The position numbers were made by a program, and so were the translations under genes. A DNA stretch of 64,000 bases from Pseudomonas frederiksbergensis (GTDB lineage Bacteria; Pseudomonadota; Gammaproteobacteria; Pseudomonadales; Pseudomonadaceae): contig NZ_FNTF01000002.1 in assembly GCF_900105495.1 (NCBI RefSeq), positions 595,501-659,500 of the forward strand. The letters run 5' to 3'. Positions 17,406 through 27,060 of this stretch are shown here, piece after piece. The notes under the pieces are model-generated. The model saw nothing but the letters and a program-made list of their open reading frames with translations. It did not search any database and was not told the origin of the DNA. How positions within the stretch are numbered: the first letter of the stretch is position 1; each line of letters starts with the position of its first letter.

Positions 17406-18603
17406 AGGAAAATCCGCGGTCAGTGTCAAACACCGCCGCTCTGCCATCACCCTGTTAATGACCATGGTATTGCTCGGGGTCTTCCCTCTGGATGTCCTGC
17501 TGCCATCGTTCCCGGCGCTGGCCGAACACTTCCGGACCACCCCAGGCGACATCGCGTTTTCCATCAGTCTGTTTGCCATCGGGATCGCACTGTCCCAACT
17601 GCTGGTCGGGCCGCTCTCGGATGTCATCGGGCGTAAAAGTCTGCTGCTGGGTGGGATGGCGGTCTCGATTGTCGGTGCGACAGGTTGCGTGCTGTCCACC
17701 GACTACGCCTGGTTCCTGGTGTTCCGGGTGGTGCAGGCCATCGGCTGTGGTTGCTTCGTACTCTCGCAGGCGCTGATCCAGGACCTGTTCGACGGCAAGG
17801 AGCGGGACCAACTGCGGATTCTGATGGTTACCGCCAGCGGCATCTTCATTTCCGTCTCGCCACTGGCTGGCACCCTGTTGCAACAGGCACTGGACTGGCC
17901 CGCAAGCTTCATTGTCTTTATTGCCCTCGCCGCCGCCGTGTTCCTCAAGGCCTGCTTCTTTCTTGAAAACCGGCACACCGCCACCACCCCGCGCCGAAGC
18001 ATTCTTCAGTCCTACCGGCGTGTCTGTAGCGATGCAGGGTTCCTCGGCTATTGGCTGATCGCCGCAATCGCCTTCACCTGCCACTTTTCCTTCATTGTCA
18101 TCTCACCCCTGATCTTCATGGAGCAGTTACAGCTTTCAGCCTACGAGTTTTCCCTGACACTGCTGCTGTATGGCGTGGCCTACATCTTCGGCGGCATTGT
18201 CGCTCGAACCCTCGCCGGGCGGATCGCGGCCCATACACAGATCGTCGTCGGCCTGGGCCTGATCTTCTTTTCGGGGCTGGTGATGCTCTTGCTCTCAAAC
18301 CGGCTGGGGCTTTCAGCCCTGACCGTGCTGATTCCGATGATCATCTGCACCGCCGGCACGACCATCGTCCGCCCTGTCGCCACCTCCAAAGCCATGGAAG
18401 TGTTCCCGGACAATGCCGGCACATCGGCGTCGGCCGGAAACACGCTGGTGTTCATCTGCGGTGGCCTGATCAGCGCCCTGATCAATCTCAGTGGAGCCCA
18501 TCTGCAAACGACTCTGGCGTTGAGTTTCCTCGTCTTGAGCACCGTCGGCGTTTCCTTCAATGCGCTGATCACGCGTCGGCAGCTCTCATTGAATAGCGGG
18601 TGA
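17398..18603 (+). CDS. MFS drug-resistance-type exporter (Bcr/CflA-like)
   Basis: The 401-residue membrane protein has about 12 hydrophobic segments. It shows the MFS motif between helices 2 and 3 (GPLSDVIGRKSLLLGG), the N-terminal FPLDVLLPSFPALAEHF typical of Bcr/CflA drug exporters, and a cytosolic start. The start ATG at 17398 overlaps the oxygenase stop by 8 bases. As the last gene of the operon, it is the natural candidate to export the product or to confer self-resistance. Substrate cannot be assigned from sequence. Confidence 0.87.
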   Translation: MDEGKSAVSVKHRRSAITLLMTMVLLGVFPLDVLLPSFPALAEHFRTTPGDIAFSISLFAIGIALSQLLVGPLSDVIGRKSLLLGGMAVSIVGATGCVLSTDYAWFLVFRVVQAIGCGCFVLSQALIQDLFDGKERDQLRILMVTASGIFISVSPLAGTLLQQALDWPASFIVFIALAAAVFLKACFFLENRHTATTPRRSILQSYRRVCSDAGFLGYWLIAAIAFTCHFSFIVISPLIFMEQLQLSAYEFSLTLLLYGVAYIFGGIVARTLAGRIAAHTQIVVGLGLIFFSGLVMLLLSNRLGLSALTVLIPMIICTAGTTIVRPVATSKAMEVFPDNAGTSASAGNTLVFICGGLISALINLSGAHLQTTLALSFLVLSTVGVSFNALITRRQLSLNSG

Positions 18604-18861
18604 TTCCTGCCGGTCGTCATCCCACACGCCCCGTCAGCGCTGGATCCCCCTTTTCCGGCATTCCCTCCTGACGCCAGCCGTGTAGAATCGCGACATTCAT
18701 CGCCAGTCATCCCCCGGCGGGTTTATGAGCTCAAGCTGAAGCGCGCGGCGATCCCGCAAAGTTATCGGCAACTTCCGGACACACGGCCATTTCTGAGTGT
18801 TCCAGACGTCAATAGAAGCTCACTTCCCTTTTGATACCTGATTAGCCGCCCGGAGTGCTTC

Positions 18862-20703
18862 ATGCCTGATTACCGCTCGAAAACATCCACCCATGGCCGC
18901 AACATGGCCGGCGCCCGCGCACTGTGGCGCGCAACGGGGATGAAAGATGACGACTTCAAAAAGCCGATCATCGCCATTGCCAACTCCTTCACCCAGTTCG
19001 TACCGGGCCACGTCCACCTCAAGGACCTGGGCCAACTGGTCGCCCGCGAAATCGAACGCGCCGGCGGTGTAGCCAAAGAATTCAACACCATCGCCGTAGA
19101 TGACGGCATCGCCATGGGCCACGACGGCATGCTGTATTCGCTGCCGAGCCGCGAGATCATCGCCGACTCCGTCGAGTACATGGTCAACGCCCACTGCGCC
19201 GACGCGATCGTCTGCATCTCCAACTGCGACAAGATCACCCCTGGCATGCTGATGGCCGCCCTGCGCCTGAACATCCCGGTGATCTTCGTTTCCGGCGGCC
19301 CGATGGAAGCCGGCAAGACCAAACTGGCCAGCCACGGTCTCGACCTCGTCGACGCCATGGTGATCGCCGCCGACTCCAGCGCTTCTGACGAGAAAGTCGC
19401 TGAGTACGAGCGCAGCGCCTGCCCGACCTGCGGCTCGTGCTCCGGCATGTTCACCGCCAACTCGATGAACTGCCTGGTCGAAGCCCTGGGCCTGGCATTG
19501 CCGGGCAACGGTTCGACCCTCGCCACCCACAGCGACCGCGAGCAGCTGTTCCTGCAGGCCGGCCGCACCATCGTCGAGCTGTGCAAGCGTTACTACGGCG
19601 ACAACGATGAGTCGGTATTGCCGCGCAACATCGCCAACTTCAAGGCGTTCGAAAACGCCATGACGCTGGACATCGCCATGGGCGGCTCCACCAACACCAT
19701 CCTGCACTTGCTGGCCGCGGCCCAGGAAGCCGAGATCGATTTCGACCTGCGCGACATCGACCGTCTCTCCCGTCACGTGCCGCAACTGTGCAAAGTCGCG
19801 CCGAACATCCAGAAGTACCACATGGAAGACGTGCACCGCGCCGGCGGGATCTTCAGCATCCTCGGCTCGCTGGCCCGTGGCGGTCTGCTGCACACCGACC
19901 TGCCGACCGTGCACAGCAAAACCCTGGCTGAAGGCATCGCCAAGTGGGACATCACCCAGACCGATGACGAAGCGGTGCATCACTTCTTCAAGGCCGGCCC
20001 TGCGGGCATCCCGACGCAAACCGCGTTCAGCCAGTCGACCCGTTGGGAAACCCTGGACGACGACCGTGAAAACGGCTGCATCCGCAGTGTCGAACACGCT
20101 TATTCGAAAGAAGGCGGCCTGGCTGTTCTCTACGGCAACATCGCGCTGGACGGCTGCGTGGTGAAAACCGCCGGCGTCGACGAGTCGATTCATGTCTTCG
20201 AAGGCAACGCGAAGATCTTCGAAAGCCAGGACAGCGCAGTACGCGGCATCCTCGCGGACGAAGTGAAGGCCGGCGACATCGTGATCATTCGTTACGAAGG
20301 TCCGAAAGGCGGCCCGGGCATGCAGGAAATGCTGTACCCGACGTCGTACCTGAAATCCAAAGGCCTGGGCAAAGCTTGCGCCCTGCTCACCGATGGCCGT
20401 TTCTCCGGCGGCACCTCGGGCCTGTCCATCGGCCACGCTTCGCCAGAAGCGGCTGCCGGTGGCGCGATTGGCCTGGTGCAGGATGGCGACAAAGTGCTGA
20501 TCGACATTCCGAACCGCTCGATCAACCTGTTGATCAGCGACGAAGAAATGGCCGGTCGCCGTGCCGAGCAGGATCAGAAAGGCTGGAAGCCAGTGGAAAA
20601 ACGTCCACGCAAGGTAACCACCGCACTGAAGGCTTACGCTCTGTTGGCGACCAGCGCCGACAAGGGTGCCGTGCGTAACAAGGCGATGCTCGACGGGCTC
20701 TAA
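18862..20703 (+). CDS. ilvD: Dihydroxy-acid dehydratase
   Basis: IlvD dehydrates 2,3-dihydroxy-3-methylbutanoate and its homologue to 2-oxo acids in valine, isoleucine and leucine synthesis. The 613-residue protein has the family landmarks: the cluster cysteine in [34 protein letters not shown], and the C-terminal [21 protein letters not shown]. The length is normal for the bacterial long form. A CCGGAG site precedes the ATG. The 257-base gap upstream separates it from the exporter gene and should hold its own promoter. An incomplete terminator and a repeat follow it. Confidence 0.98.
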   Translation: MPDYRSKTSTHGRNMAGARALWRATGMKDDDFKKPIIAIANSFTQFVPGHVHLKDLGQLVAREIERAGGVAKEFNTIAVDDGIAMGHDGMLYSLPSREIIADSVEYMVNAHCADAIVCISNCDKITPGMLMAALRLNIPVIFVSGGPMEAGKTKLASHGLDLVDAMVIAADSSASDEKVAEYERSACPTCGSCSGMFTANSMNCLVEALGLALPGNGSTLATHSDREQLFLQAGRTIVELCKRYYGDNDESVLPRNIANFKAFENAMTLDIAMGGSTNTILHLLAAAQEAEIDFDLRDIDRLSRHVPQLCKVAPNIQKYHMEDVHRAGGIFSILGSLARGGLLHTDLPTVHSKTLAEGIAKWDITQTDDEAVHHFFKAGPAGIPTQTAFSQSTRWETLDDDRENGCIRSVEHAYSKEGGLAVLYGNIALDGCVVKTAGVDESIHVFEGNAKIFESQDSAVRGILADEVKAGDIVIIRYEGPKGGPGMQEMLYPTSYLKSKGLGKACALLTDGRFSGGTSGLSIGHASPEAAAGGAIGLVQDGDKVLIDIPNRSINLLISDEEMAGRRAEQDQKGWKPVEKRPRKVTTALKAYALLATSADKGAVRNKAMLDGL

Positions 20704-20720
20704 GCGTCAGTCGCAGAAAT

Positions 20721-20745
20721 AAAAATGCCCCGTTAAGTGCGGGGC
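20721..20745 (+). terminator. ilvD 3' hairpin lacking its T-tract
   Basis: AAAAATGCCCCG, a 7-base loop and CGGGGC would form a stem typical of a Pseudomonas terminator, but the expected ATTTTT after the right arm is replaced by TGATCGTTCCC, the start of a REP-like repeat. Its efficiency is therefore doubtful. Confidence 0.45.
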
Positions 20746-20746
20746 T

Positions 20747-20849
20747 GATCGTTCCCACGCTCCCGCGTGGGAATGCCTCAAGGGACGCTCCGCGTCCAGT
20801 GACGCGGAGCGTCACGGGCTGCATTCCCACGCGGAGCGTGGGAACGATC
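20747..20849. repeat. REP/REPIN-like repeat, family A copy 1
   Basis: GATCGTTCCCACGCTCCCGC at one end is mirrored by GAGCGTGGGAACGATC at the other, with inner arms GGACGCTCCGCGTC and GACGCGGAGCGTCACG. It separates convergent ilvD and pchP. Confidence 0.88.
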
Positions 20850-20859
20850 ATCGTGGTGC

Positions 20860-21915
20860 TTACTGAATCTCTTCAGGCTTCACGATCACCCAGTTCTTGT
20901 CCGCCGTAACCTGCAACCCTTCCTTGGCCTGAGCCGCGGCGTGCTTGGCCATCATGCCGTTAATCTGGGTCATGTATTTGTCTTTGCGGTTGATCCACAA
21001 GTGGATGCCACCCTTGGCCACGTCGACATCGTGGAACAGCATGTAACCGTCGCTGGTCGGGGTATCGCCACCCACCAGTACCGGTTTTTTCCACTCATCG
21101 ATGTAGGTCAGGATCGCCGCATGCTTACCGGCCATCCAGGTCGCCGGGGTCCACAGGTACGGGGTCAGCTCGAGGCCGAGGTTGGCCTTCTCGTCATACT
21201 TGCCCGCGGTGATCTGCTTGCGTGCTGTGGTCAGTTCGCCGGTCTTCGGGTCCTTGAGCAACAAACTCACGCCGATCACGTTCTGCGGTTTGACGTTGTA
21301 GCCGTACTTCGGATCGGCGGCGACCATGCGCACCAGTTCTTCGGAGGCGGCGGTCATCACGTAGACCTCAATGCCGTTCTCCATCAGCTTGTTGTAGAGC
21401 TCTTTCTGGCCGGTGAAGATTTTCGGCGGGTTGACGTCGAGTTTCTTGACCACGTCGCCTTCGTAATACGTCACCGGCACCGGTTTACCGGACGCCATCA
21501 ACTCATCGACGTAGCCTTTGAGTTCCTGGAGGGTGAAGCCGGAGAACACTTGCGCGACCCATGGATAGCAGACCATGTCGTCGAGTTCGCAGAGGCGATA
21601 GTAGTAGCTGAACAGGCTTTCCTTGTGATCGGCGGTGTCTTTGAACGGCATCAGTTTCAGGGAGGGGTCGAGCTTCTCGCGGGTGATCAGACCCTTGTTT
21701 TCCATGAACGGCAGCAACGACTCTTCGAGGTCGTAGCGGTAACTGGTGTTATCCATGTCGAACACCGCGTAGTTACCTTTGTTGGCATTGGCGGCAATCA
21801 TTGCGTCCAGCGCCTTGGCCTGATCGGCTGGCCAATGCTTCAAATCCGTAGCGAATACCTGGCCGGCAAGGCCCAGGCAAAGTGCAGCGACCAGAAATTT
21901 CGGTGCGAGCTTCAT
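20860..21915 (-). CDS. pchP: HAD-superfamily phosphorylcholine phosphatase-like periplasmic enzyme
   Basis: The protein has a signal peptide (MKLAPKFLVAALCLGLAGQVFA) and HAD motifs: the nucleophile loop DMDNT (53-57), the TAASEE region for motif II, and the acidic GDTPTSDGYML late in the protein. These match PchP of P. aeruginosa and P. fluorescens, a Mg-dependent phosphatase that releases choline from phosphorylcholine derived from host or plant phospholipids. I start at 21915 because AAGGA lies about 10 bases upstream; a TTG start 6 bases earlier is also possible. The 351-residue length is normal. Other HAD phosphatases of similar length exist, so the name is likely rather than certain. Confidence 0.8.
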   Translation of the reverse strand: MKLAPKFLVAALCLGLAGQVFATDLKHWPADQAKALDAMIAANANKGNYAVFDMDNTSYRYDLEESLLPFMENKGLITREKLDPSLKLMPFKDTADHKESLFSYYYRLCELDDMVCYPWVAQVFSGFTLQELKGYVDELMASGKPVPVTYYEGDVVKKLDVNPPKIFTGQKELYNKLMENGIEVYVMTAASEELVRMVAADPKYGYNVKPQNVIGVSLLLKDPKTGELTTARKQITAGKYDEKANLGLELTPYLWTPATWMAGKHAAILTYIDEWKKPVLVGGDTPTSDGYMLFHDVDVAKGGIHLWINRKDKYMTQINGMMAKHAAAQAKEGLQVTADKNWVIVKPEEIQ

Positions 21916-22170
21916 CGGCAATGCTTCCTTGTTAAAAGACCCTGATTCAAAGAGCTCGACGCTATCAAATAAATATGACAGCCCTCGTCTGCCCGCGACC
22001 GCTTGCGTCCCTATTACGCCAGCTGCACCCCTGTCCGCGACATCCGCTTATTCCAAAAACGACAGTAGTCAGATGTTTTCGATATTAATTCATTAGATAT
22101 CAAGCTGTTAGGCTTGCCGGTTCGCGGCTGCCCCGGAAGGTGGCCGGCACAAGTCTCTATCGGAGTTCCA

Positions 22171-23562
22171 ATGAATCTGCCGCTGATCCTCAATCTGCTG
22201 GTGTTCCTCGCCCTGCTCTTTGGCCTGGCGCAAACCCGTCACACCACCTGGAGCCTGGCGAAGAAAGTCCTGCTCGCGTTAGTGCTGGGCGTGGTGTTCG
22301 GTGTGGCTCTGCACACCGTCTACGGTGCCGGCAACCCGGTACTGAAAGCCTCGATCGGCTGGTTCGATCTGGTGGGCAACGGTTACGTGCAGTTGCTGCA
22401 AATGATCGTGATCCCATTGGTGTTCGCCTCGATCCTCAGCGCCGTGGCCCGTCTGCACAACGCCTCGTCGCTGGGCAAGATCAGCTTCCTGACCATCGGC
22501 ACGCTGCTGTTCACCACGGCCATTGCGGCGCTGATCGGTATCGGGCTGACCAACCTCTTCGGCCTGACCGCCGAAGGCCTGGTGGCTGGCACTCAGGAAA
22601 TGGCGCGTCTGCAAACCATCCAGACCGACTACGCGGGCAAGGTTGCCGACCTGAATGTGCCGCAGCTGTTGCTGTCGTTCATTCCGCAAAACCCGTTCGC
22701 CGACCTCGCTCGCGCCAAGCCGACCTCGATCATCAGCGTGGTGATTTTTGCTGCATTCCTTGGGGTCGCGGCGCTGCAACTGCTGAAAGATGACGTCGAG
22801 AAAGGTCAGAAAGTGATCAACGCCATCGACACCCTGCAAGCCTGGGTGATGCGTCTGGTGCGTCTGGTGATGAAGCTGACCCCTTACGGCGTATTGGCGC
22901 TGATGACCAAAGTGGTCGCCGGCTCCAACCTGCAGGACATCATCAAACTCGGCAGTTTCGTGGTGATTTCCTACCTCGGGCTGGGCCTGATGTTTGTGGT
23001 CCATGGCCTGCTGGTCTCGGCGGCCGGGATCAATCCGCTGCGGTTCTTCCGCAAGATCTGGCCGGTGCTGACGTTTGCTTTCACCAGCCGCTCCAGCGCT
23101 GCGACCATTCCGCTGAGCATCGAAGCCCAGACCCGCCGCTTGGGTATTCCACAGTCCATCGCCAGTTTCGCTGCGTCGTTTGGCGCGACCATTGGCCAGA
23201 ACGGTTGTGCCGGTCTGTACCCGGCGATGTTGGCGGTGATGGTCGCGCCAACCGTGGGCATCAACCCGCTGGACCCGCTGTGGATCGCGACGCTGGTGGC
23301 GATTGTGACGCTGAGTTCGGCCGGTGTGGCGGGGGTTGGCGGTGGCGCGACGTTTGCCGCGTTGATCGTATTGCCAGCGATGGGCTTGCCGGTGTCACTG
23401 GTGGCGTTGCTGATTTCGGTTGAGCCGCTGATCGACATGGGCCGCACGGCGTTGAACGTCAGCGGTTCGATAACGGCCGGTGCGATCACCAGCCAGATCA
23501 TGCAGCAGACCGATAAAGAGCTGCTGGATGCGGATGCGCATTCGGAGTTGGCTCACGCTTAA
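22171..23562 (+). CDS. tcyP: L-cystine / dicarboxylate-family sodium symporter (TcyP-like)
   Basis: The 463-residue inner-membrane protein is a member of the dicarboxylate/amino-acid:cation symporter family. It has many hydrophobic helices, the pattern [15 protein letters not shown], the serine-rich [23 protein letters not shown] and the transport core [23 protein letters not shown]. The early helices and the [17 protein letters not shown] pattern are typical of the TcyP/YdjN L-cystine group. The start at 22171 follows CGGAG. An upstream in-frame extension lacks a good site. It is monocistronic, ending in a repeat next to the convergent folA. Confidence 0.85.
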   Translation: MNLPLILNLLVFLALLFGLAQTRHTTWSLAKKVLLALVLGVVFGVALHTVYGAGNPVLKASIGWFDLVGNGYVQLLQMIVIPLVFASILSAVARLHNASSLGKISFLTIGTLLFTTAIAALIGIGLTNLFGLTAEGLVAGTQEMARLQTIQTDYAGKVADLNVPQLLLSFIPQNPFADLARAKPTSIISVVIFAAFLGVAALQLLKDDVEKGQKVINAIDTLQAWVMRLVRLVMKLTPYGVLALMTKVVAGSNLQDIIKLGSFVVISYLGLGLMFVVHGLLVSAAGINPLRFFRKIWPVLTFAFTSRSSAATIPLSIEAQTRRLGIPQSIASFAASFGATIGQNGCAGLYPAMLAVMVAPTVGINPLDPLWIATLVAIVTLSSAGVAGVGGGATFAALIVLPAMGLPVSLVALLISVEPLIDMGRTALNVSGSITAGAITSQIMQQTDKELLDADAHSELAHA

Positions 23563-23570
23563 CCCGCTCT

Positions 23571-23673
23571 GATCGTTCCCATGCTCCCGCGTGGGAATGC
23601 CTCAAGGGACGCTCCGCGTCCAGTGACGCGGAGCGTCACGGGCTGCATTCCCACGCAGAGCGTGGGAACGATC
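23571..23673. repeat. REP/REPIN-like repeat, family A copy 2
   Basis: A full copy runs from GATCGTTCCCATGCTCCCGC to AGAGCGTGGGAACGATC. Its last base lies in the folA stop codon, so it spans almost the whole gap between tcyP and folA. Confidence 0.88.
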
Positions 23674-24185
23674 TATGCGCGCTCCCACACCTCGAAGTTG
23701 TAGGCCGGCTTGTCGCCTTCCGCTGGATTCGGCACGTTCGACACCAGCTTCCACTGCTTCAAATCAAACTCCGGAAACCACGCATCCCCTTCCGGGCTCA
23801 GCGCCACGCGCGTCAAATACAGCCGATCAGCCTGCGCCAACCCCTGCGCATACAACTGCGCCCCGCCGATCAGCATCAGCTCATCGACGCCCTGCTCCCG
23901 AGCCCACTCTTCAGCGCGAACCACCGCAGCCTCCAGCGACGGATAAACTTCCGCGCCCTCGAGTTGCAGATCCGCCTGACGGCTGACCACGATGTTCAAC
24001 CGGCCCGGCAACGGACGACCGAGGGAATCCCAGGTCTTGCGACCCATGATGATCGGCTTGCCGAGGGTCGTGGCCTTGAAGTATTTGAAGTCCCCCGGCA
24101 AGTGCCAGGGCATGCTGTTGTCGACGCCGATCACACGGTTTTCACCGAGGGCTGCGATCAGGCTGAGGGGGAGTGATTTAGTCAT
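23673..24185 (-). CDS. folA: Dihydrofolate reductase
   Basis: FolA reduces dihydrofolate to tetrahydrofolate with NADPH and is the trimethoprim target. The 170-residue protein has LIAALGENRVIGVDNSMPWHLPGDFKYFK, the NADPH-binding IIMGRKTWDSLGRPLPGR and LMLIGGAQLYAQGL, all diagnostic. I start at MTKSLPLSLI (24185); a longer frame upstream would run into the opposite gene's leader. The DUF2868 gene is divergent. thyA, its metabolic partner, is about 13 kb away in the same window. Confidence 0.97.
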   Translation of the reverse strand: MTKSLPLSLIAALGENRVIGVDNSMPWHLPGDFKYFKATTLGKPIIMGRKTWDSLGRPLPGRLNIVVSRQADLQLEGAEVYPSLEAAVVRAEEWAREQGVDELMLIGGAQLYAQGLAQADRLYLTRVALSPEGDAWFPEFDLKQWKLVSNVPNPAEGDKPAYNFEVWERA

Positions 24186-24270
24186 GCCGGCGAGGATACC
24201 AGAGCCTCCCGTACCCCGATAAGCGTCACAGCGGTTATGCTCACAGCTCGATTGAGCGACGGGATGCCGC

Positions 24271-25650
24271 GTGACTGAACTGACTCCACTGCAAAACCTC
24301 TGGCTGACCGAGACGGTGCGCCTGCGTGAAGAACACGCCGGCCCCCTGGATGATCTGGAAGCCAACCGACTGGCCCGCAGCGCGGGCGGTGATCTGCCGA
24401 CACGGATTCAACGCCGCGCCCTATGGCTGGCCGAGCGCGATGGGCTGACCAATGCCCTCACACATTGGCTGCAAGGCGCACGTTTGGCGCTGATCGTGAT
24501 GGCGCTGCTGGCCATTGCCAGCGGCGCCGGCCTGGCGTTTGCCGCGTTGGGCGACGGACAAACCCCGGTCAATGTGTTCTGGGCCTTGGGCAGTTTGCTC
24601 GGACTGAACCTGATTCTATTGCTGAGCTGGGCGCTGAGCCTAGTCTTCGCCGGCGAACACGGCGCAACGCTGGGACGCCTATGGTTATGGCTCAGCGAAA
24701 AACTCGCCCGCGATGCCAAAGCCGCGCAACTGGCCCCGGCCCTGCTGCTCTTGCTGCAACGACAGAAACTCAATCGCTGGGCGGTTGGCGTACTGGTCAA
24801 CAGCTTGTGGTTGCTCGCCATGCTCAGCGCGCTGGTCATGCTGTTGATGCTGATGGCGACCCGGCGTTATGGCTTCGTCTGGGAAACCACGCTCCTGGGC
24901 GGCGACACCTTCGTCGCCATGACCCAGGCCCTCGGCGCCCTGCCGGCCATGCTGGGTTTCAACGTTCCGACCGTGGAGATGATCCGCGCCAGCGGCGATG
25001 CCGCGCTCAACATCGAAAGCGCCCGTCAAGCCTGGGCCACATGGCTGGTCGGCGTGCTGGTGGTCTACGGTGTTTTGCCGCGCCTGTTGCTGGCGCTGTT
25101 TTGCCTGTGGCGCTGGAAAACCGGCCAAGCGGCCTTGCACCTGGATTTGAACCTGCCCGGCTACGCCCAACTGCGTGAACGGCTGATGCCGACCAGTGAA
25201 CGCCTGGGCATCAGCGACGCGGCGCCAGAACAACTGCATCGAATCGAAAACGGGGTCAGCGACCTACCAAGCGATGGCGCGCTGTTGGTGGCCATCGAGC
25301 TGGACGATCAACGCCCCTGGCCGCCGCCACTGCCGAAGTCCGTGAGCAATGCCGGCATCCTCGACAGTCGCGAATCGCGGCACAAACTCCTCGAACAACT
25401 GAGCCGCTTTCCCCCGGCCCGTCTGGCCATCGCTTGCGATCCTCGACGCTCGCCGGACCGCGGCAGCCTGGCACTGATCGCCGAACTGGCCCGCAGCGCC
25501 AGCGCCACCCGTGTCTGGTTGCTGCAAGCACCGCCGGGCGAGGCGCTCGACGCCCAAAGGCTGGGCGACTGGCACGTGGCGCTGCAACAGTTGGACTTGC
25601 CGTTCGCCGATTGCGCGCCGTTGAACTGGCTGGAGAGCGGTCATGACTAA
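24271..25650 (+). CDS. DUF2868 membrane protein
   Basis: The 459-residue protein starts at GTG and contains at least four hydrophobic segments (for example LALIVMALLAIASGAGLAFA and LGLNLILLLSWALSLVF) with a soluble C-terminal part that includes LLVAIELDDQRPWPP and a conserved WLLQAPPGEALD-like stretch. These features match the DUF2868 family, which nearly always precedes a DUF3482 GTPase. The end overlaps that GTPase gene by 8 bases. The pair may form a membrane-associated GTPase system of unknown role. Confidence 0.85.
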   Translation: MTELTPLQNLWLTETVRLREEHAGPLDDLEANRLARSAGGDLPTRIQRRALWLAERDGLTNALTHWLQGARLALIVMALLAIASGAGLAFAALGDGQTPVNVFWALGSLLGLNLILLLSWALSLVFAGEHGATLGRLWLWLSEKLARDAKAAQLAPALLLLLQRQKLNRWAVGVLVNSLWLLAMLSALVMLLMLMATRRYGFVWETTLLGGDTFVAMTQALGALPAMLGFNVPTVEMIRASGDAALNIESARQAWATWLVGVLVVYGVLPRLLLALFCLWRWKTGQAALHLDLNLPGYAQLRERLMPTSERLGISDAAPEQLHRIENGVSDLPSDGALLVAIELDDQRPWPPPLPKSVSNAGILDSRESRHKLLEQLSRFPPARLAIACDPRRSPDRGSLALIAELARSASATRVWLLQAPPGEALDAQRLGDWHVALQQLDLPFADCAPLNWLESGHD

Positions 25651-27019
25651 TCCGTGGAAAGCGCCCTTGAAGCTCGCCGTGGTCGGCCACACCAATGTCG
25701 GCAAAACCTCGTTGCTGCGCACCCTGACCCGCGATGTCGGTTTTGGTGAGGTGTCACATCGCCCCAGCACCACACGACACGTCGAAGGCGCACGGTTGTC
25801 GGTGGACGGCGAGCCGTTGCTCGACCTCTACGATACCCCCGGCCTGGAAGATGCCATCGCGCTGCTCGACTATCTCGAACGCCTGGAACGTCCCGGCGAA
25901 CGTCTCGACGGCCCGGCACGGTTAGCGCGATTTCTTGAAGGCAGCGAAGCACGACAACGGTTTGAACAGGAAGCCAAGGTGCTGCGGCAACTGCTGACCT
26001 GCGACGCCGGTCTCTACGTGATCGACGCCCGGGAACCGGTGCTGGCCAAATACCGCGACGAACTGGAAGTGTTGGCCAGCTGCGGCAAACCGCTGTTGCC
26101 GGTATTGAATTTCGTCAGCAGCGCCAACCACCGCGAACCGGATTGGCGCGAGGCATTGGCACGTCTGGGCTTGCATGCATTGGTGCGTTTCGACAGCGTC
26201 GCACCGCCGGAGGATGGCGAACGTCGACTCTATGAAAGCCTCGCCCTGCTGCTGGAAAACGCCCGGCCGCAACTGGAACGTTTGATCGCCGATCAGCAAG
26301 CGCAACGTCGGGCCCGGCAACAGAGTGCAGCGCGGCTGATTGCCGAATTATTGATCGACTGCGCCGCCTGCCGACGCAGCGTGGTCAGCGAAGCCGAGCA
26401 AGAACAGCAGGCCATCAACGAACTGCGCAAAGCGGTTCGACAACGGGAACAACGCTGCGTCGAAGCGCTGCTCAAGCTCTACGCCTTCCGCCCACAGGAC
26501 GCGGCGGCCAGTGATCTGCCGCTGCTCGATGGCCGCTGGGGTGACGACCTGTTCAACCCGGAAACCTTGAAGCAACTCGGCGTGCGAGTCGGTGGCGGTA
26601 TCGCGGCCGGCGCGGCAGCCGGGGCCGGCGTGGACTTGCTGGTCGGCGGCCTGACCCTCGGCGCGGCCGCATTGGCTGGCGCGATTGCCGGTGGCGCCCT
26701 GCAAACGGCCCGCAGTTATGGCAGTCGGTTGATGGGCAAGATCAAAGGCCAGCGTGAACTGACCGTCGATGACAGCGTGCTGCGGCTGTTGGCGTTGCGC
26801 CAGCGGCAACTGCTGCATGCGCTCAATGCGCGCGGGCACGCGGCGATGGACAGCATTCAGGTCGCCACACCCCAGGACAAATCCTGGCGCGAAGGCAAAC
26901 TGCCCGAACCGCTGAACAAGGCCCGGGCGCATCCGCAGTGGTCGTCACTCAATCCCTATCCGAAGTTGAGCCAGGCGGAACGGCAGGAGCAGATCGAAGC
27001 GTTGGCGCAGCAGCTCTGA
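25643..27019 (+). CDS. DUF3482 GTPase
   Basis: The 458-residue protein has a P-loop GHTNVGKTSLLRTL (about 15-28), a G3-like LYDTPGLEDA, and a C-terminal region with alanine-glycine-rich hydrophobic repeats (GGGIAAGAAAGAGVDLLVGG, then GAAALAGAIAGGAL) that could insert in or bind membrane. This is the DUF3482 GTPase family of Era/TrmE-like GTPases. It is coupled to the DUF2868 gene by an 8-base overlap. A short repeat follows the stop. Confidence 0.86.
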   Translation: MTNPWKAPLKLAVVGHTNVGKTSLLRTLTRDVGFGEVSHRPSTTRHVEGARLSVDGEPLLDLYDTPGLEDAIALLDYLERLERPGERLDGPARLARFLEGSEARQRFEQEAKVLRQLLTCDAGLYVIDAREPVLAKYRDELEVLASCGKPLLPVLNFVSSANHREPDWREALARLGLHALVRFDSVAPPEDGERRLYESLALLLENARPQLERLIADQQAQRRARQQSAARLIAELLIDCAACRRSVVSEAEQEQQAINELRKAVRQREQRCVEALLKLYAFRPQDAAASDLPLLDGRWGDDLFNPETLKQLGVRVGGGIAAGAAAGAGVDLLVGGLTLGAAALAGAIAGGALQTARSYGSRLMGKIKGQRELTVDDSVLRLLALRQRQLLHALNARGHAAMDSIQVATPQDKSWREGKLPEPLNKARAHPQWSSLNPYPKLSQAERQEQIEALAQQL

Positions 27020-27023
27020 ACCT

Positions 27024-27055
27024 GATCGTTTCCACGCTCCCGCGTGGGAACGATC
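27024..27055. repeat. Short REP-like palindrome, family A copy 3
   Basis: A single GATCGTTTCCACGCTCC / GCGTGGGAACGATC hairpin without the inner arms of the longer copies. It separates the convergent DUF3482 gene and the next gene. Confidence 0.8.
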
Positions 27056-27060
27056 AACCA

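Noticed and set aside
18820..20436. 538-codon minus-strand frame over ilvD
   Set aside because: Entirely antisense to ilvD; the alanine/valine/glutamine/histidine-rich translation is a codon-bias artefact.
20534..20851. Short frames translating REP-like repeats (starting MIVPTLRVGMQP and similar)
   Set aside because: The same peptide appears wherever the repeat occurs (also near 33.4, 49.9 and 63.3 kb), so it is a by-product of the palindrome sequence, not a protein family.
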